DNA from: Perilla frutescens
Lineage: Eukaryota; Streptophyta; Magnoliopsida; Lamiales; Lamiaceae
DNA length: 64,000 bases
Assembly: GCA_026008535.1 (NCBI GenBank)
Contig: BRKX01000019.1
Coordinates: forward strand, 27,532,977-27,596,976
Direction of reading: 5' to 3'
A program made the position numbers and the translations under genes. This document shows, one piece after another, positions 55,641-64,000 of the stretch. Positions within the stretch are counted from its first letter, which is position 1. Each line of letters begins with the position of its first letter. The notes under the pieces are model-generated. The model was not told the origin of the DNA. It saw only the letters and a list, made by a program, of their open reading frames with translations, and made no database searches.

Positions 55641-56165
55641 ATGGCTTTTTCATCAAGAAGGCCAAACGAAGAGGAGGGCAACTCGTCCTGGAAGCGGATT
55701 AGGTTGAGCACAGAAACGGAACTTGAAGAGGTTCTGTTGGTTTTTTTTATTTATATATTTATTTATTTTTTTTTATTTTGCATGTATGATTTTAGCATCA
55801 AATTTTTTTTTTTGAATGGTTTTTTTGTTTGTAGTTTATGAGGGAATCGGAGAGGCTTGCAAAAATTGTTGAAGCCAAAGCACAAGCCGATGCAAATTTG
55901 CATCGATGTGTGGAGGCGCAACAGGTAGCAACTTTTTTGTTAGAAAATTTGTTACATTAGATTCGTGTTTTTTTTATTTGTTGATTAATTATAAATTTGT
56001 TTTGTTAAATCTTTGTAGCGTGAGAAGGCTCAATTCCAGCATGAAATGCGTGAACTGATGCTAGAACAACGGACCAAGCACGCATATGAGAAGCAAATAG
56101 CCGAGCTAGAGTGTATCGAGGCAAAGCTAAAGGTCCTTCGAGCTCGTTCGTTCCAGATGGATTAA
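55641..56165 (+). CDS. Small charged probable coiled-coil protein, tandem family copy 2
   Basis: Exons 55641-55730, 55835-55924 and 56019-56165 (30, 30 and 48 codons plus stop), all phase 0 with GT-AG introns of 104 and 94 nt, give 108 aa. Exon 1: MAFSSRRPNEEEGNSSWKRI then RLSTETELEE. Exon 2: FMRESERLAKIVEAKAQADA. Exon 3: REKAQFQHEMRELMLEQRTK and ELECIEAKLKVLRARSFQMD. RESER, EAK.(E/Q)ADA and VLRA are shared with the paralogues. Long heptad-like charged stretches suggest a coiled coil. A read-through of exon 1 into intron 1 gives a spurious 71-codon frame. Function unknown. Confidence 0.75.
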
Positions 56166-57209
56166 TTTTATGTTTTATGTAATTTTTAATATTGTATATT
56201 CTGATTGTAGATTAATTAAGTATGAATATAGTATATTTTTATACTACAAACCCCTAAACCGAAAAATTCAAATTTTATTTGTTTTTTATTTTAAATATTA
56301 TTTCATATAGTGTATAAAATATCGTGAAAACATTTATAAAAAATAAAATAATATTGTTTAAAATTACTTATAACTTTTAAAATTGAAAAAAAATTGCAAA
56401 TAAAATATTAATAGGAATTTATTTATTCTTCTTAAGAATAATAAAATTGAAAATAAAATATTAGTTTTACTTGGATTTAATTGATAAGACACAAAGCCTT
56501 CTAACTACAATTTCTCAAGTAACGTGTACACAATATTTATTGAATGTAATCATCACAACTCATTCATGATCACGAGTCTTTGTTTAATCTTACACACAAT
56601 CATAATTCATAGTCATTAATACTAAAAGACCATAAACCAACTATCCAATTTGTTTGTAATTTTTTTTTTTGACTATTGTGTCATATAGTATAGAAAAGTT
56701 AAAGTGTGAATTAGATTCAATCGTACAAAAATTGTGCTTTATATAAACTATTATAATTGCTTTAAAGTGTGATTTGACATATTTTTTTTGTTGCATCTTA
56801 CACACATTCATCATTCTTTCTTATTAATGCTCCAAAACCCTAAACCAACTAATTATACTTTTTTGATATAATTTGATATAATAATAAAAATTCTATCTAA
56901 TTAGTCCAATTACAACTAATCTAATGTTTTTTTCAATGATATGACTATAGTACCAATTTATGTAGTAATTTTTGGCCTAATTACACTAATTTCGTAACTA
57001 TATATATAATTCTAATCTTATACATAAATTAATAATAAAATACTATCTTATTGTGCCAATTAGTCCAATTATAATTGTCATATATTAAAATGGAATGAAT
57101 TTGAAAGGACACGACGCATTGGCAACTCCAACTTCTCTTCTTTATCTTCACACACTATTTAATGGATTAGTTATCACAATTTTTTAGGGCTATCATTTGA
57201 TTAAAAAGA
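56166..57209. other. Spacer between gene copies 2 and 3 with an orphan upstream module
   Basis: 56465-56575 repeats the region upstream of the first gene (GACACAAAGCCTTCTAACTA, CAATTTCTCAAGTAA, ACACAATATTT) but no coding exon follows, so a fourth unit seems to have lost its gene. Further module copies lie near 56590 and 56790. No other gene seen. Confidence 0.6.
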
Positions 57210-57221
57210 GTCACGTCGCCT
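57210..57221 (+). promoter_or_regulatory. Conserved GTCACGTCGCCT box, third gene
   Basis: 72 bp upstream of ATG 57282; one base differs from the boxes before the other two genes. Confidence 0.5.
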
Positions 57222-57281
57222 CTTTCTACTTCTACTTCTCTCTCTTCAAATACTCTCAAAACTTCTTGTGAAAATTCTGTA

Positions 57282-57765
57282 ATGTCTTCTTCCAAAAGGC
57301 AGGCCGAAGAGGGGAGCAACTCATCCGAGAAGAGGATGAGATTAAGTGAAATAAGCACGGGAGAACTACTCGACAAGGTTCTGTTGTTTTTTTTTTTATT
57401 ATTTTTTTGCATGTATTGTTTTATATTTTGATTTTTTTTTTCATGTTCACAGTATGCGAGGGAATCGGAGCGGTTTGCCCTTGCTATTGAAGCAAAGAAA
57501 GAAGCAGATGCAAGTGTGAATCGAATGATTCTAGCGCAACTGGTATCAAGTTTGTTTTTTGTTTTTTTTTATTTGTATTTCTTTAATTAATTTAATATTT
57601 TTTTTGTAATATTTTTAGCGTGAAAATGATCAATTTCACAAAGACATGCTGGAAGAGAAGAGAAAACTACGAATCAAGCAAGAAATTGAGTGGAGAAAAG
57701 CCGAGTTAGCGTGTATCCAAGCTAGGTTGGCGGTTCTCCGTGCTCACTTGAACCAAAAAGATTAA
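57282..57765 (+). CDS. Small charged probable coiled-coil protein, tandem family copy 3
   Basis: Exons 57282-57377, 57453-57542 and 57619-57765 (32, 30 and 48 codons plus stop), phase 0, GT-AG introns of 75 and 76 nt, giving 110 aa. Exon 1: MSSSKRQAEEGSNSSEKRMR with a basic cluster. Exon 2: YARESERFALAIEAKKEADA and NRMILAQL. Exon 3: RENDQFHKDMLEEKRKLRIK then IQARLAVLRAHLNQKD. Copies 1 and 3 share ESERF and LAVLRA. Exons 2 and 3 are identical in length in all three copies with no indel or stop, which suggests selection on the protein. Function unknown. Confidence 0.75.
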
Positions 57766-58213
57766 TTTTATGTGTTTATGTAAATTTTAAATTTTAATAT
57801 TCAGAATGTAGCTATGGACAATATATTATGGGCCATAAATTATGAATATATAATTTGCTATATATTTTTGGTATGTTTGTCATTTACTATTATTCTTGAC
57901 ATATATATATGTTTTCATTGATTAAATCGATTGTACAAATTTAATTAAGGGAAAAATAATTCTGGACAAATTAAAATGCTTAAATTATGGGAAAAAGATG
58001 CTTAAATTCGGCCAAAGATTATTTTTCTGGGCATGGAAGAGAAGAATAAATATGTTGGCATAAGTTTTCTATATTCACGTAATCTGAGCATTATATAAAT
58101 GGAAAAAGATCAAGACATCTTCGTTACATATATAATGGCTAACAAAGTTAAAAGAATTAAACCAAATTGTACGAGAAACTGCTTCAGAAATACATTCTGA
58201 GGATAATTTTTCA
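57766..58213. other. AT-rich spacer, no gene seen
   Basis: 3' flank of the third gene and upstream flank of ncRNA copy 3. The last part (AAAAGAATTAAACCAAAT...) resembles the flank before copy 1 (AAAAGATTAAATCAAACT). Confidence 0.6.
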
Positions 58214-58414
58214 TCCCACATCGAAAAAATGAAAGGAAAGAAGCTTGTATATAATAACAGGACATGCAGGACCGATTGTCCTTGTTAGGGGTCGGATCCC
58301 ACTAACATCAATGCATACATCCTGAGCTTTGGGCCTGCTTATTTAGGCCTTTGAACTGACTTCTATAGGCCTCACTATAAATATTAAAGCAGGCCCAAAA
58401 AGTGTTTTTTTTTT
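58214..58414 (+). ncRNA. Candidate Pol III ncRNA gene, copy 3 (USE + TATA)
   Basis: USE TCCCACATCG (58214-58223), 24 bp, TATATAATA (from 58248), predicted start near 58278, body with GGACCGATTGTCC (a possible small hairpin), GTTAGGGGTCGGATCCCACT and AACATCAATGCATACATC, 3' pairing GGCCT/AGGCC (weaker here), and ten T (58405-58414). With copy 1 it shares GTTAGGGGTCGGATCCCACT and CATCCTGAGCTTTGGGCCTG. Expected transcript about 125-130 nt. No known plant Pol III RNA matches it in my memory. Confidence 0.52.
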
Positions 58415-58463
58415 GCCTACTTATTTAATACAGAAATTAATAATAAAAGCATAATTTTTTTCA

Positions 58464-58664
58464 TCCCACATCGAAAAGATGAAAGGAAAGAAGCTTGTAT
58501 ATAATAATAGGACATGCAGCACTTGATGTCCACGTTTGGGGTCGGATCCCACTAACATCAATGCATAATACCTGATATTTGGGCCCTCATATTTGGGCTT
58601 TTTTACTGATTACTATGGGCCTGACTATAATTAATAAATCAGGCCCAAAAATTATTTTTTTTTT
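58464..58664 (+). ncRNA. Candidate Pol III ncRNA gene, copy 4 (USE + TATA)
   Basis: Exactly 250 bp after copy 3: USE 58464-58473, 24 bp nearly identical to copy 3, TATATAATA (from 58498), body with GTTTGGGGTCGGATCCCACT (the GTTTGG form shared with copy 2), 3' hairpin GGGCCTGA/TCAGGCCC, ten T (58655-58664). The promoter is almost identical to copy 3 while the body resembles copy 2 in part, suggesting exchange among copies. Confidence 0.52.
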
Positions 58665-58993
58665 CAATCATTTATTAAACTATTAAATTTTGAATATTTT
58701 TTAGTGTATAATTAACTTTGGGACAAAATTTATATCTCCTACACAATATAATAAAATTAAATTTATCATAAAATTACACTGATTATATTCACCGAAACTA
58801 TAATTTTATTTCTTTTATACTCCTTAAAACTATTAATCGAGCTCCTTTGAATCAAATACTCCTTAAACTTTAACTTATATTAGTATTGATATGGGAAATT
58901 AGTAATTTAACTTATAAATCAACTCAAATTAAAGCGAAACACAAAGTCATAAATACAATACAATATAACCGAATTGAAACACAAGTACAACGA
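58665..58993. other. Flank of ncRNA copy 4, no gene seen
   Basis: AT-rich sequence resembling the flank of copy 1; also the 3' region of the minus-strand FAR1-related pseudogene. Confidence 0.6.
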
Positions 58994-61203
58994 TCAACCA
59001 CTCTTCTTCTTCTTCTTCTTCTTCTTCTTATTCGTTTTGTTCGTCGCCTTGCTCTGTCTTTCCTTGATGACTTCATTGATCGATTTAACCCGGTTCTTTT
59101 TTGGCCTTCCTCTACGATTAATTTGCTCCGGATCCAAGACAAGATTATGGCTAGCTTCTTCTCCTTCTCCTTGCATAGCAACACTAGTACTAATCATCTT
59201 ATCTAGTTTAGCACTACACTCTTTTAGGGTTTCCTTGATGAACTTCATTTTAGATTCATCTTGATAAGACTTATCCGTGCATTCTTGAAACACCTTCTCC
59301 ACGTCTTGATACCTTGAATATTCCTTGGTCATGTGAGGATAACCACCTGTAAAACAAATACTTGAGTGTCGCCTATACACATCCTTCCTCCATCTTCTCA
59401 TTAGATATCTCTCATTAACCGAATCAATATTCTTTTTCACCAACACCTTATATATATGGCGACAAAGAATACCCTTCGAATTAAACTTCTTACAATCACA
59501 ATCTAGATATTCTCCTTTAGGTCTATACTCCACCTTGAATGTATATTACTTGTGATATTTGCTCATCATACCACTATCCACCACTTCAAATATTTCAACA
59601 TCTTCCCCAATAATAGGCACGTTAGTAATGTCACAAACCCACATCCCCTTTATTTCATCTTGAACAAGCTGAAATATGTTGTTGGTGTAGGCCTTTTGAA
59701 ATTGTTCTTCCCATTTAAAAATGGAAAAACACTTAATCACCCTTGTTTTGGAATCATAGTCGGCTCGCATCTCGATATACACTTTATCACAAACCGCAAT
59801 TTCATATTGCTCAACGAATTGTTTCAATGAGCTTCTTGAATGAATGTAGTTATCGAAGAAGGAATGCATCGACTTGCTCCTTTGGGTAGATTTACAACCG
59901 GCCCAAAAAATATGGTTCAAGTAGACGGGGATCCAACTTTCCCTTACTTCCCACAAATCTGAAAGCCACCTATTTTCATGTAGGTTGTGCTTCTCAATAA
60001 ATTCATTCCACCTCAACTCCAATTCAGGGATAGTAATGCTTTCGTATATCAACTCAGTGAATTCTCTCCCGGCTTCTTTAGGATCACACACGACCTTGAA
60101 TTTGGTTGGGACCTTCGAAAGAATATGCCAAATGCAAAGACGGTGAATGGTGTCGGGCATTACCTCTTTCAAAGCATTCTTAATACCATCACATTGATCC
60201 GTCAAAATAGCCGTAGGCACTATATTCCCCATAGCTTCCAACCAATTACTCCAAAACCATTTGAAGGACTCACTGTTTTCCTTCGACAACAACGCACAAC
60301 CTAGAAGAATGGATTGGTGATCCCCACCACAGTTGCAAATGGCATATCGTATTTGTTGACGAGGTATGTTGTGTCGAAACTTACAACCTCATTAAATTCT
60401 TCGTATGCAACCACGCTACGAGGATGTATCCACATAACATTTCTAAGCCTTCCCTTATCGTCGATATCCATCAAATGGAAAAAATTACGATCGGTCTTTT
60501 GAAGCCTCAAGAACAAATTGGGAATGGCTTCGGTGTCCCTTGCACCTAGTCTCAACCTTCTTCGTTGTTCAACAAAATTTCTACAATCTTTTTTATCCAC
60601 TCCTAAATTCTGAGGTCCACCGGCTTGCACTTGCAAAAGTCGTATGCTTTTAGAAGTGCGTAACCCTGCAATATCATTATTTTCTAGATGCCTCTTCATG
60701 TTCACGATCAAAGTTCTATGAGCAGCCATAAAAACCGAATTCACAGGGTCAAGCTCATGGTTGTGGACATGATTAACACTAGAAATGCTCCAACTACCAT
60801 TAACATTCTGTATAGCATTCAGTCTCGCTGGACAATTAATCCTTTTCGAAGATTTCAAGGCTTCAGGATTTCTACCTCTATGACACACAATCATAATATA
60901 CTTACCACGTGTTCTTCGAATGGCAATGGAAAAACCCTTATGCTTGGCATGAGATTGATACGCTGCAAAGAGGTTCTCCTTACTCCGAAACTGCATATTT
61001 TTTTTCGGCCCTTCATTTAAAAATTCTTCATCCACAACTTGTTCTTCTACTTCTTCTTCGGTCTCCTCCATGTCTACTTCTACATCTTCTTCAGATTCAG
61101 TTTCTGAATTTTGTGAATTTGATAGACTTGCATCTGTACCAGAATCATCTCCAAACAAATCTACAATCGTATCATGAACATGAATGTTAGTATCGATATC
61201 CAT
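58994..61203 (-). pseudogene. FAR1-related / MULE-type transposase-like gene, one frameshift and one nonsense
   Basis: From MDIDTNIHVH (ATG 61203) there is an acidic N-terminus, a FAR1-type zinc domain (FAAYQSHAKHKGFSIAIRRT, Cys in VCHRG and NCPARL, HNHEL), then the MULE transposase core: EEFNEVVSFDTTYLVNKYDM (first Asp). At about 60301 a frameshift with a small deletion interrupts GITN/ILLGCALLS. The core continues AILTDQCDGIKNALKEVMPD (second Asp), CIWHIL, and FWAGCKSTQRSKSMHSFF, where the usual RSESMN catalytic Glu is Lys. A TAA at 59546-59548 interrupts the frame before the SWIM finger (CDCKKFNSKGILCRHIYKVL). The end is a Lys run coded by (CTT)n. About 735 codons, normal for FAR1-related factors, which are nuclear DNA-binding regulators. 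Not functional as read. Confidence 0.85.
59002..59030. repeat. (CTT)n trinucleotide repeat
   Basis: About nine to ten CTT units, encoding a Lys run at the C-terminus of the minus-strand FAR1-related frame. Confidence 0.9.
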
Positions 61204-62499
61204 GGCGTTTGAGTTTTTTTTTTGGAAAGATTAGAGTTTATGGCTACCTTCTATCGAGAAGAGTAATCTTAATTTAATGGAACTTAACGGTATTGTCAAG
61301 AGTTTAATTTGAACTCAATATTTAAACGATTATCTCAAGACTTTGATTTGAAAACTGGATCGAGAGAATTTAATTAACACAATAAATAAATTAATTTTTA
61401 TTATTTAATATTTTAATGAATAGTATTATTATTTTTTTTCGTAATTTATTATTGCAATGCTTTTTTTTAAATAATTTAAAGATACTGGTTAATAAAAATA
61501 TTTGTTTGGATTTTTTTTTATTTTGTACTACATAGTATTTGATTCTGACTCAAAATAAAAATTAAAATAATTGATTCTAAATATTAGATGAATGCAACAA
61601 ATATTTTCTAAAGATTTGAAAGGATATAATTCCCTTTTATCATGATTTACAAATATTTTATTCATATTATATCGTCATTATATTATTAATATTTTATCGT
61701 TAAAATTTTTCTTACTCAATATATTTTTTTACGTCCTGTTCATATTTTTTACATCAACATATTATTAATATTATTAATACTATACTAGTAATACTGATTT
61801 CGTGACTAAATATATTATTTTTATTATTTAATATTTTTTCGTACCTCAATATATTAAAAATATATTTTTTCGTAATTCAATATATTTTTTTTAGTCAACG
61901 TATTATTAATATAATTTTTCGTCATTAATTTATTAGTACTAATAATGTTTTGGTAAATATTATTTAAGATGGGAGGGAAATCAAGTAGGATTGGGAGGGA
62001 AGAGAAGAGAGAATTTATTGATGGGTGGGAGGGAGAATAGTTTTAGAGGCAAAGGGTATTTTAGGTAGTCTGAAAATTTGTTTTTTAAAAAAACCGGTTT
62101 ACAGTGAAACCGGATTAGTGAAACCCGGTTCACTTAATTGTGGCTTGGCCACATTGTGGCCCATGTAGCACTGCTCTAAAAAAAAATACTTGCGTCTTTC
62201 TATTTTTTTTTCAATTAGGTGCTTGTATCTAAGTAGGGTAAATCAAATTCATGTACTTATATATTTTTTTAAAAAAAATTGGGTCCTGCAAAATAAAAAA
62301 GCTCCTTTGTAATTATTAATATTACTTTTGGAACTATAAATATCACTTAATGATATATTTTCTCTTATCAGTGTATTGTAAATTTAACAATACAATTCAA
62401 TTGTGTAGGGAGTTTGTTTTAATATAAACTAGCATTACGTCCATGCGATGCGCGCGGAGTGTCATATTTTACAATTTTGTGAAATTGATTAATTTAATA
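61204..62499. other. Very AT-rich intergenic DNA, no gene seen
   Basis: Upstream region of the FAR1-related pseudogene. At 61650-61940 there are many TTATTAATATT and TTTTTCGT phrases. At 62085-62160 AAACCGGTTTACAGTGAAAC and a further CCGG pair form short inverted repeats. No frame of note. Confidence 0.55.
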
Positions 62500-62741
62500 C
62501 TCCCTCCTGTTTTTAATAGATGATTTTCTAAGCTTTCGCACATATTTTAATAAATTATTTTTTTGCCCATATTAACCTTGTTTAGTCCATTGTATATTAA
62601 TTGGATACATTTATAATTGAGGATTTTGACCAAGTTAGTCATTATTAATTAGGGGTATAATTGATATAAATTTCCAAAACATCATTTATAAAATACATAA
62701 TTCAAGTAGCCAAAACATCATCTATTAAAAGCAGGAGGGAG
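62500..62741. mobile_element. Stowaway-type MITE (Tc1/mariner-like)
   Basis: Starts CTCCCTCCTGTTTTTAATAG and ends, on the minus strand, CTCCCTCCTGCTTTTAATAG; TA on each side (62498-62499 and 62742-62743). At 242 bp, with CTCCCTCC ends and TA duplication, it is a typical plant Stowaway element. Confidence 0.92.
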
Positions 62742-62743
62742 TA

Positions 62744-63698
62744 TGAGATAATATATAAATTGTAAAACATACATGTTTGGATAAAATATTATGACAAATA
62801 AACATAAAAATTTAAAAGATACAAATTTAAAAATACTTCTTTGTGCATGACATTTTTCATTGAAATCATCATTATCATTTGTCATTTATAGAACCCTACA
62901 ATCAATTAATTATATCTAAGTTTCAGAAGGATTGATGTTTTAATCTATTAATGTTGTAGTTTTTATACATTAATATTTGATGTTTTACACTTTTTAAATT
63001 TTTAATTTTTGTTATAAAACTTAAAACATCAATCTTTCTAAAATTGAGAGTATATCAATAGTTCCAAAGTAAAGTTTACAAAATTATTAGTTATAGTCAA
63101 ATTTATCAAATTCCGTGTAGATTTGAATTTCAATTCATATGTAAAAGTACTTGTTTGTATTGTCAATCTGAAAGTATGGCACACAACTGTAGTAGTAATC
63201 TATATTATATTCTCTTAAAAGTAAGATAGTCATCATAAATAGTAATTGTAGATTTTTCCGCCCAAACTACCTTCTAAATCAGGAGATCTAATAATATATT
63301 TGCTTAATTTATTAATTATTAATTTTGCTTTGTGTATGTATAGGTATATTGATATGGAAGAATTAGTTTAGGAGTTTAGAGTCTATTATAATAAAATGTA
63401 TGACCAATATATTCTCATGATGGTATATTTAGTAAATAAATTGAATCTTAATAAACTATTCATTTCAATTTTGTAGTTGTATTTACTTCAAATCAATACA
63501 ATAATATATTAAACGAATGATTTGGTTGGATAGTATTAATTTACCTTATGGATATATATATATATATATATATATTAAAGTTACTTAGAAATAGTTAGGC
63601 AGATTGTATTTAAATTATTAATTTCATTATAATATTGCACAATATTTTGGATTTTTGTGTAATATTTATAGTCTCTGTATAAGTATTAATCAATTATG
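62744..63698. other. AT-rich intergenic DNA, no gene seen
   Basis: Contains a (TA)n run at 63551-63575. No protein-like frame on either strand. Confidence 0.55.
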
Positions 63699-63715
63699 TT
63701 ATATATATATATATA
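63699..63715. repeat. (TA)n at the left border of element D
   Basis: A pure TA run immediately before GGGAATGGTTC. Confidence 0.85.
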
Positions 63716-64000
63716 GGGAATGGTTCAAATAGGAACTCAATCCTCCCGTGAGAACCTAGGAACCAATCATAACCTTAGATTTAATTAGATCTAATATCCA
63801 TAATTTAGTCAAAGTTTTAGTCAAAGTAAGATGAAAAATTTGTAATATTTGAGAACTTAATGAAGGCGGGATTATTTTCGTAATTTAGAAATTAGATTAT
63901 GTTTTTCCGGATTTTGGGCTCAATTCCCGGAATTAAATAGACAACACTTTAAAACCGTTATCTTTTCTGGCGTTGTATTAATATGCTAACATGAGATATT
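63716..64000 (+). mobile_element. Mutator-like element D in (TA)n, cut by the window end
   Basis: Begins GGGAATGGTTCAAATAGGAA next to (TA)n and continues GGCGGGATTATTTTCGTAAT, the same terminal layout as elements A-C (GGTTCAAATGAGAAC-like end, then a GGCGG...CGTAATTT block). Ends TATGCTAACATGAGATATT at the window edge with the GCTAAC phrase typical of the group. Confidence 0.6.

Noticed and set aside
58886..59264. Plus-strand Leu/Phe-rich frames (poly-Leu or poly-Phe)
   Set aside because: Antisense of the FAR1-related frame, driven by the (CTT)n run.
59987..61190. Plus-strand frames antisense to the FAR1-related pseudogene
   Set aside because: The minus strand has the recognisable zinc, transposase and SWIM motifs; these are shadows.

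Overview
The window is nuclear DNA from a flowering plant, very probably a eudicot. The evidence is its AT-rich intergenic DNA, plant-type Copia, L1, SINE, Mutator-like and Stowaway elements, a plastid ycf3 fragment, FAR1-related genes and plant-type USE/TATA promoters. A Lamiales-type asterid is only a guess. About three quarters of it is transposable-element sequence, most of it decayed and nested.

Positions 1-3500 are repeat-rich and gene-poor. A complete but dead SIRE-like Copia element fills 3513-14956. It has a perfect 5-bp target duplication (AGATG), 2.1-kb and 1.8-kb LTRs, and a patchwork of plastid DNA between pol and the 3' LTR. Positions 15445-22428 hold a 300-bp Mutator-type MITE and several Mutator-like elements sitting in (TA)n tracts; one carries a spliced FAR1-type transposase relic. 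An L1-type LINE lies on the minus strand (about 22455-33525), split by a 5.07-kb Copia element (27466-32535). Then come a 413-bp MITE, a 2.74-kb solo LTR (35159-37896), a related LINE on the plus strand (38209-43869), a tRNA-type SINE directly abutting its end, and a 166-bp MITE.

The interesting accessory region is 47.4-61.2 kb. It contains: (i) four copies of a short cassette with an upstream sequence element (TCCCACATCG), exactly 24 bp, a TATA box, a conserved about 130-nt body with a 3' hairpin, and a 9-10 nt T run, which is the layout of plant RNA polymerase III type-3 genes although the RNA is not one I recognise; (ii) three tandem, intact, three-exon genes for about 107-110 aa charged, probably coiled-coil proteins (54034-54524, 55641-56165, 57282-57765), with exon sizes conserved to the codon and a shared TCACGTC promoter box; (iii) a 142-aa Myb/SANT-like gene with one intron (minus, 52402-52902); (iv) an unrecognised minus-strand gene with one in-frame TAG (48309-48848); (v) a 1.9-kb minisatellite built on the palindrome ATTGGAATTCCAAT; and (vi) a FAR1-related pseudogene (minus, 58994-61203).

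The last 2.8 kb holds a Stowaway MITE with TA duplication (62500-62741) and the start of another (TA)n-associated Mutator-like element. All calls are from reading the sequence; no database search was possible.
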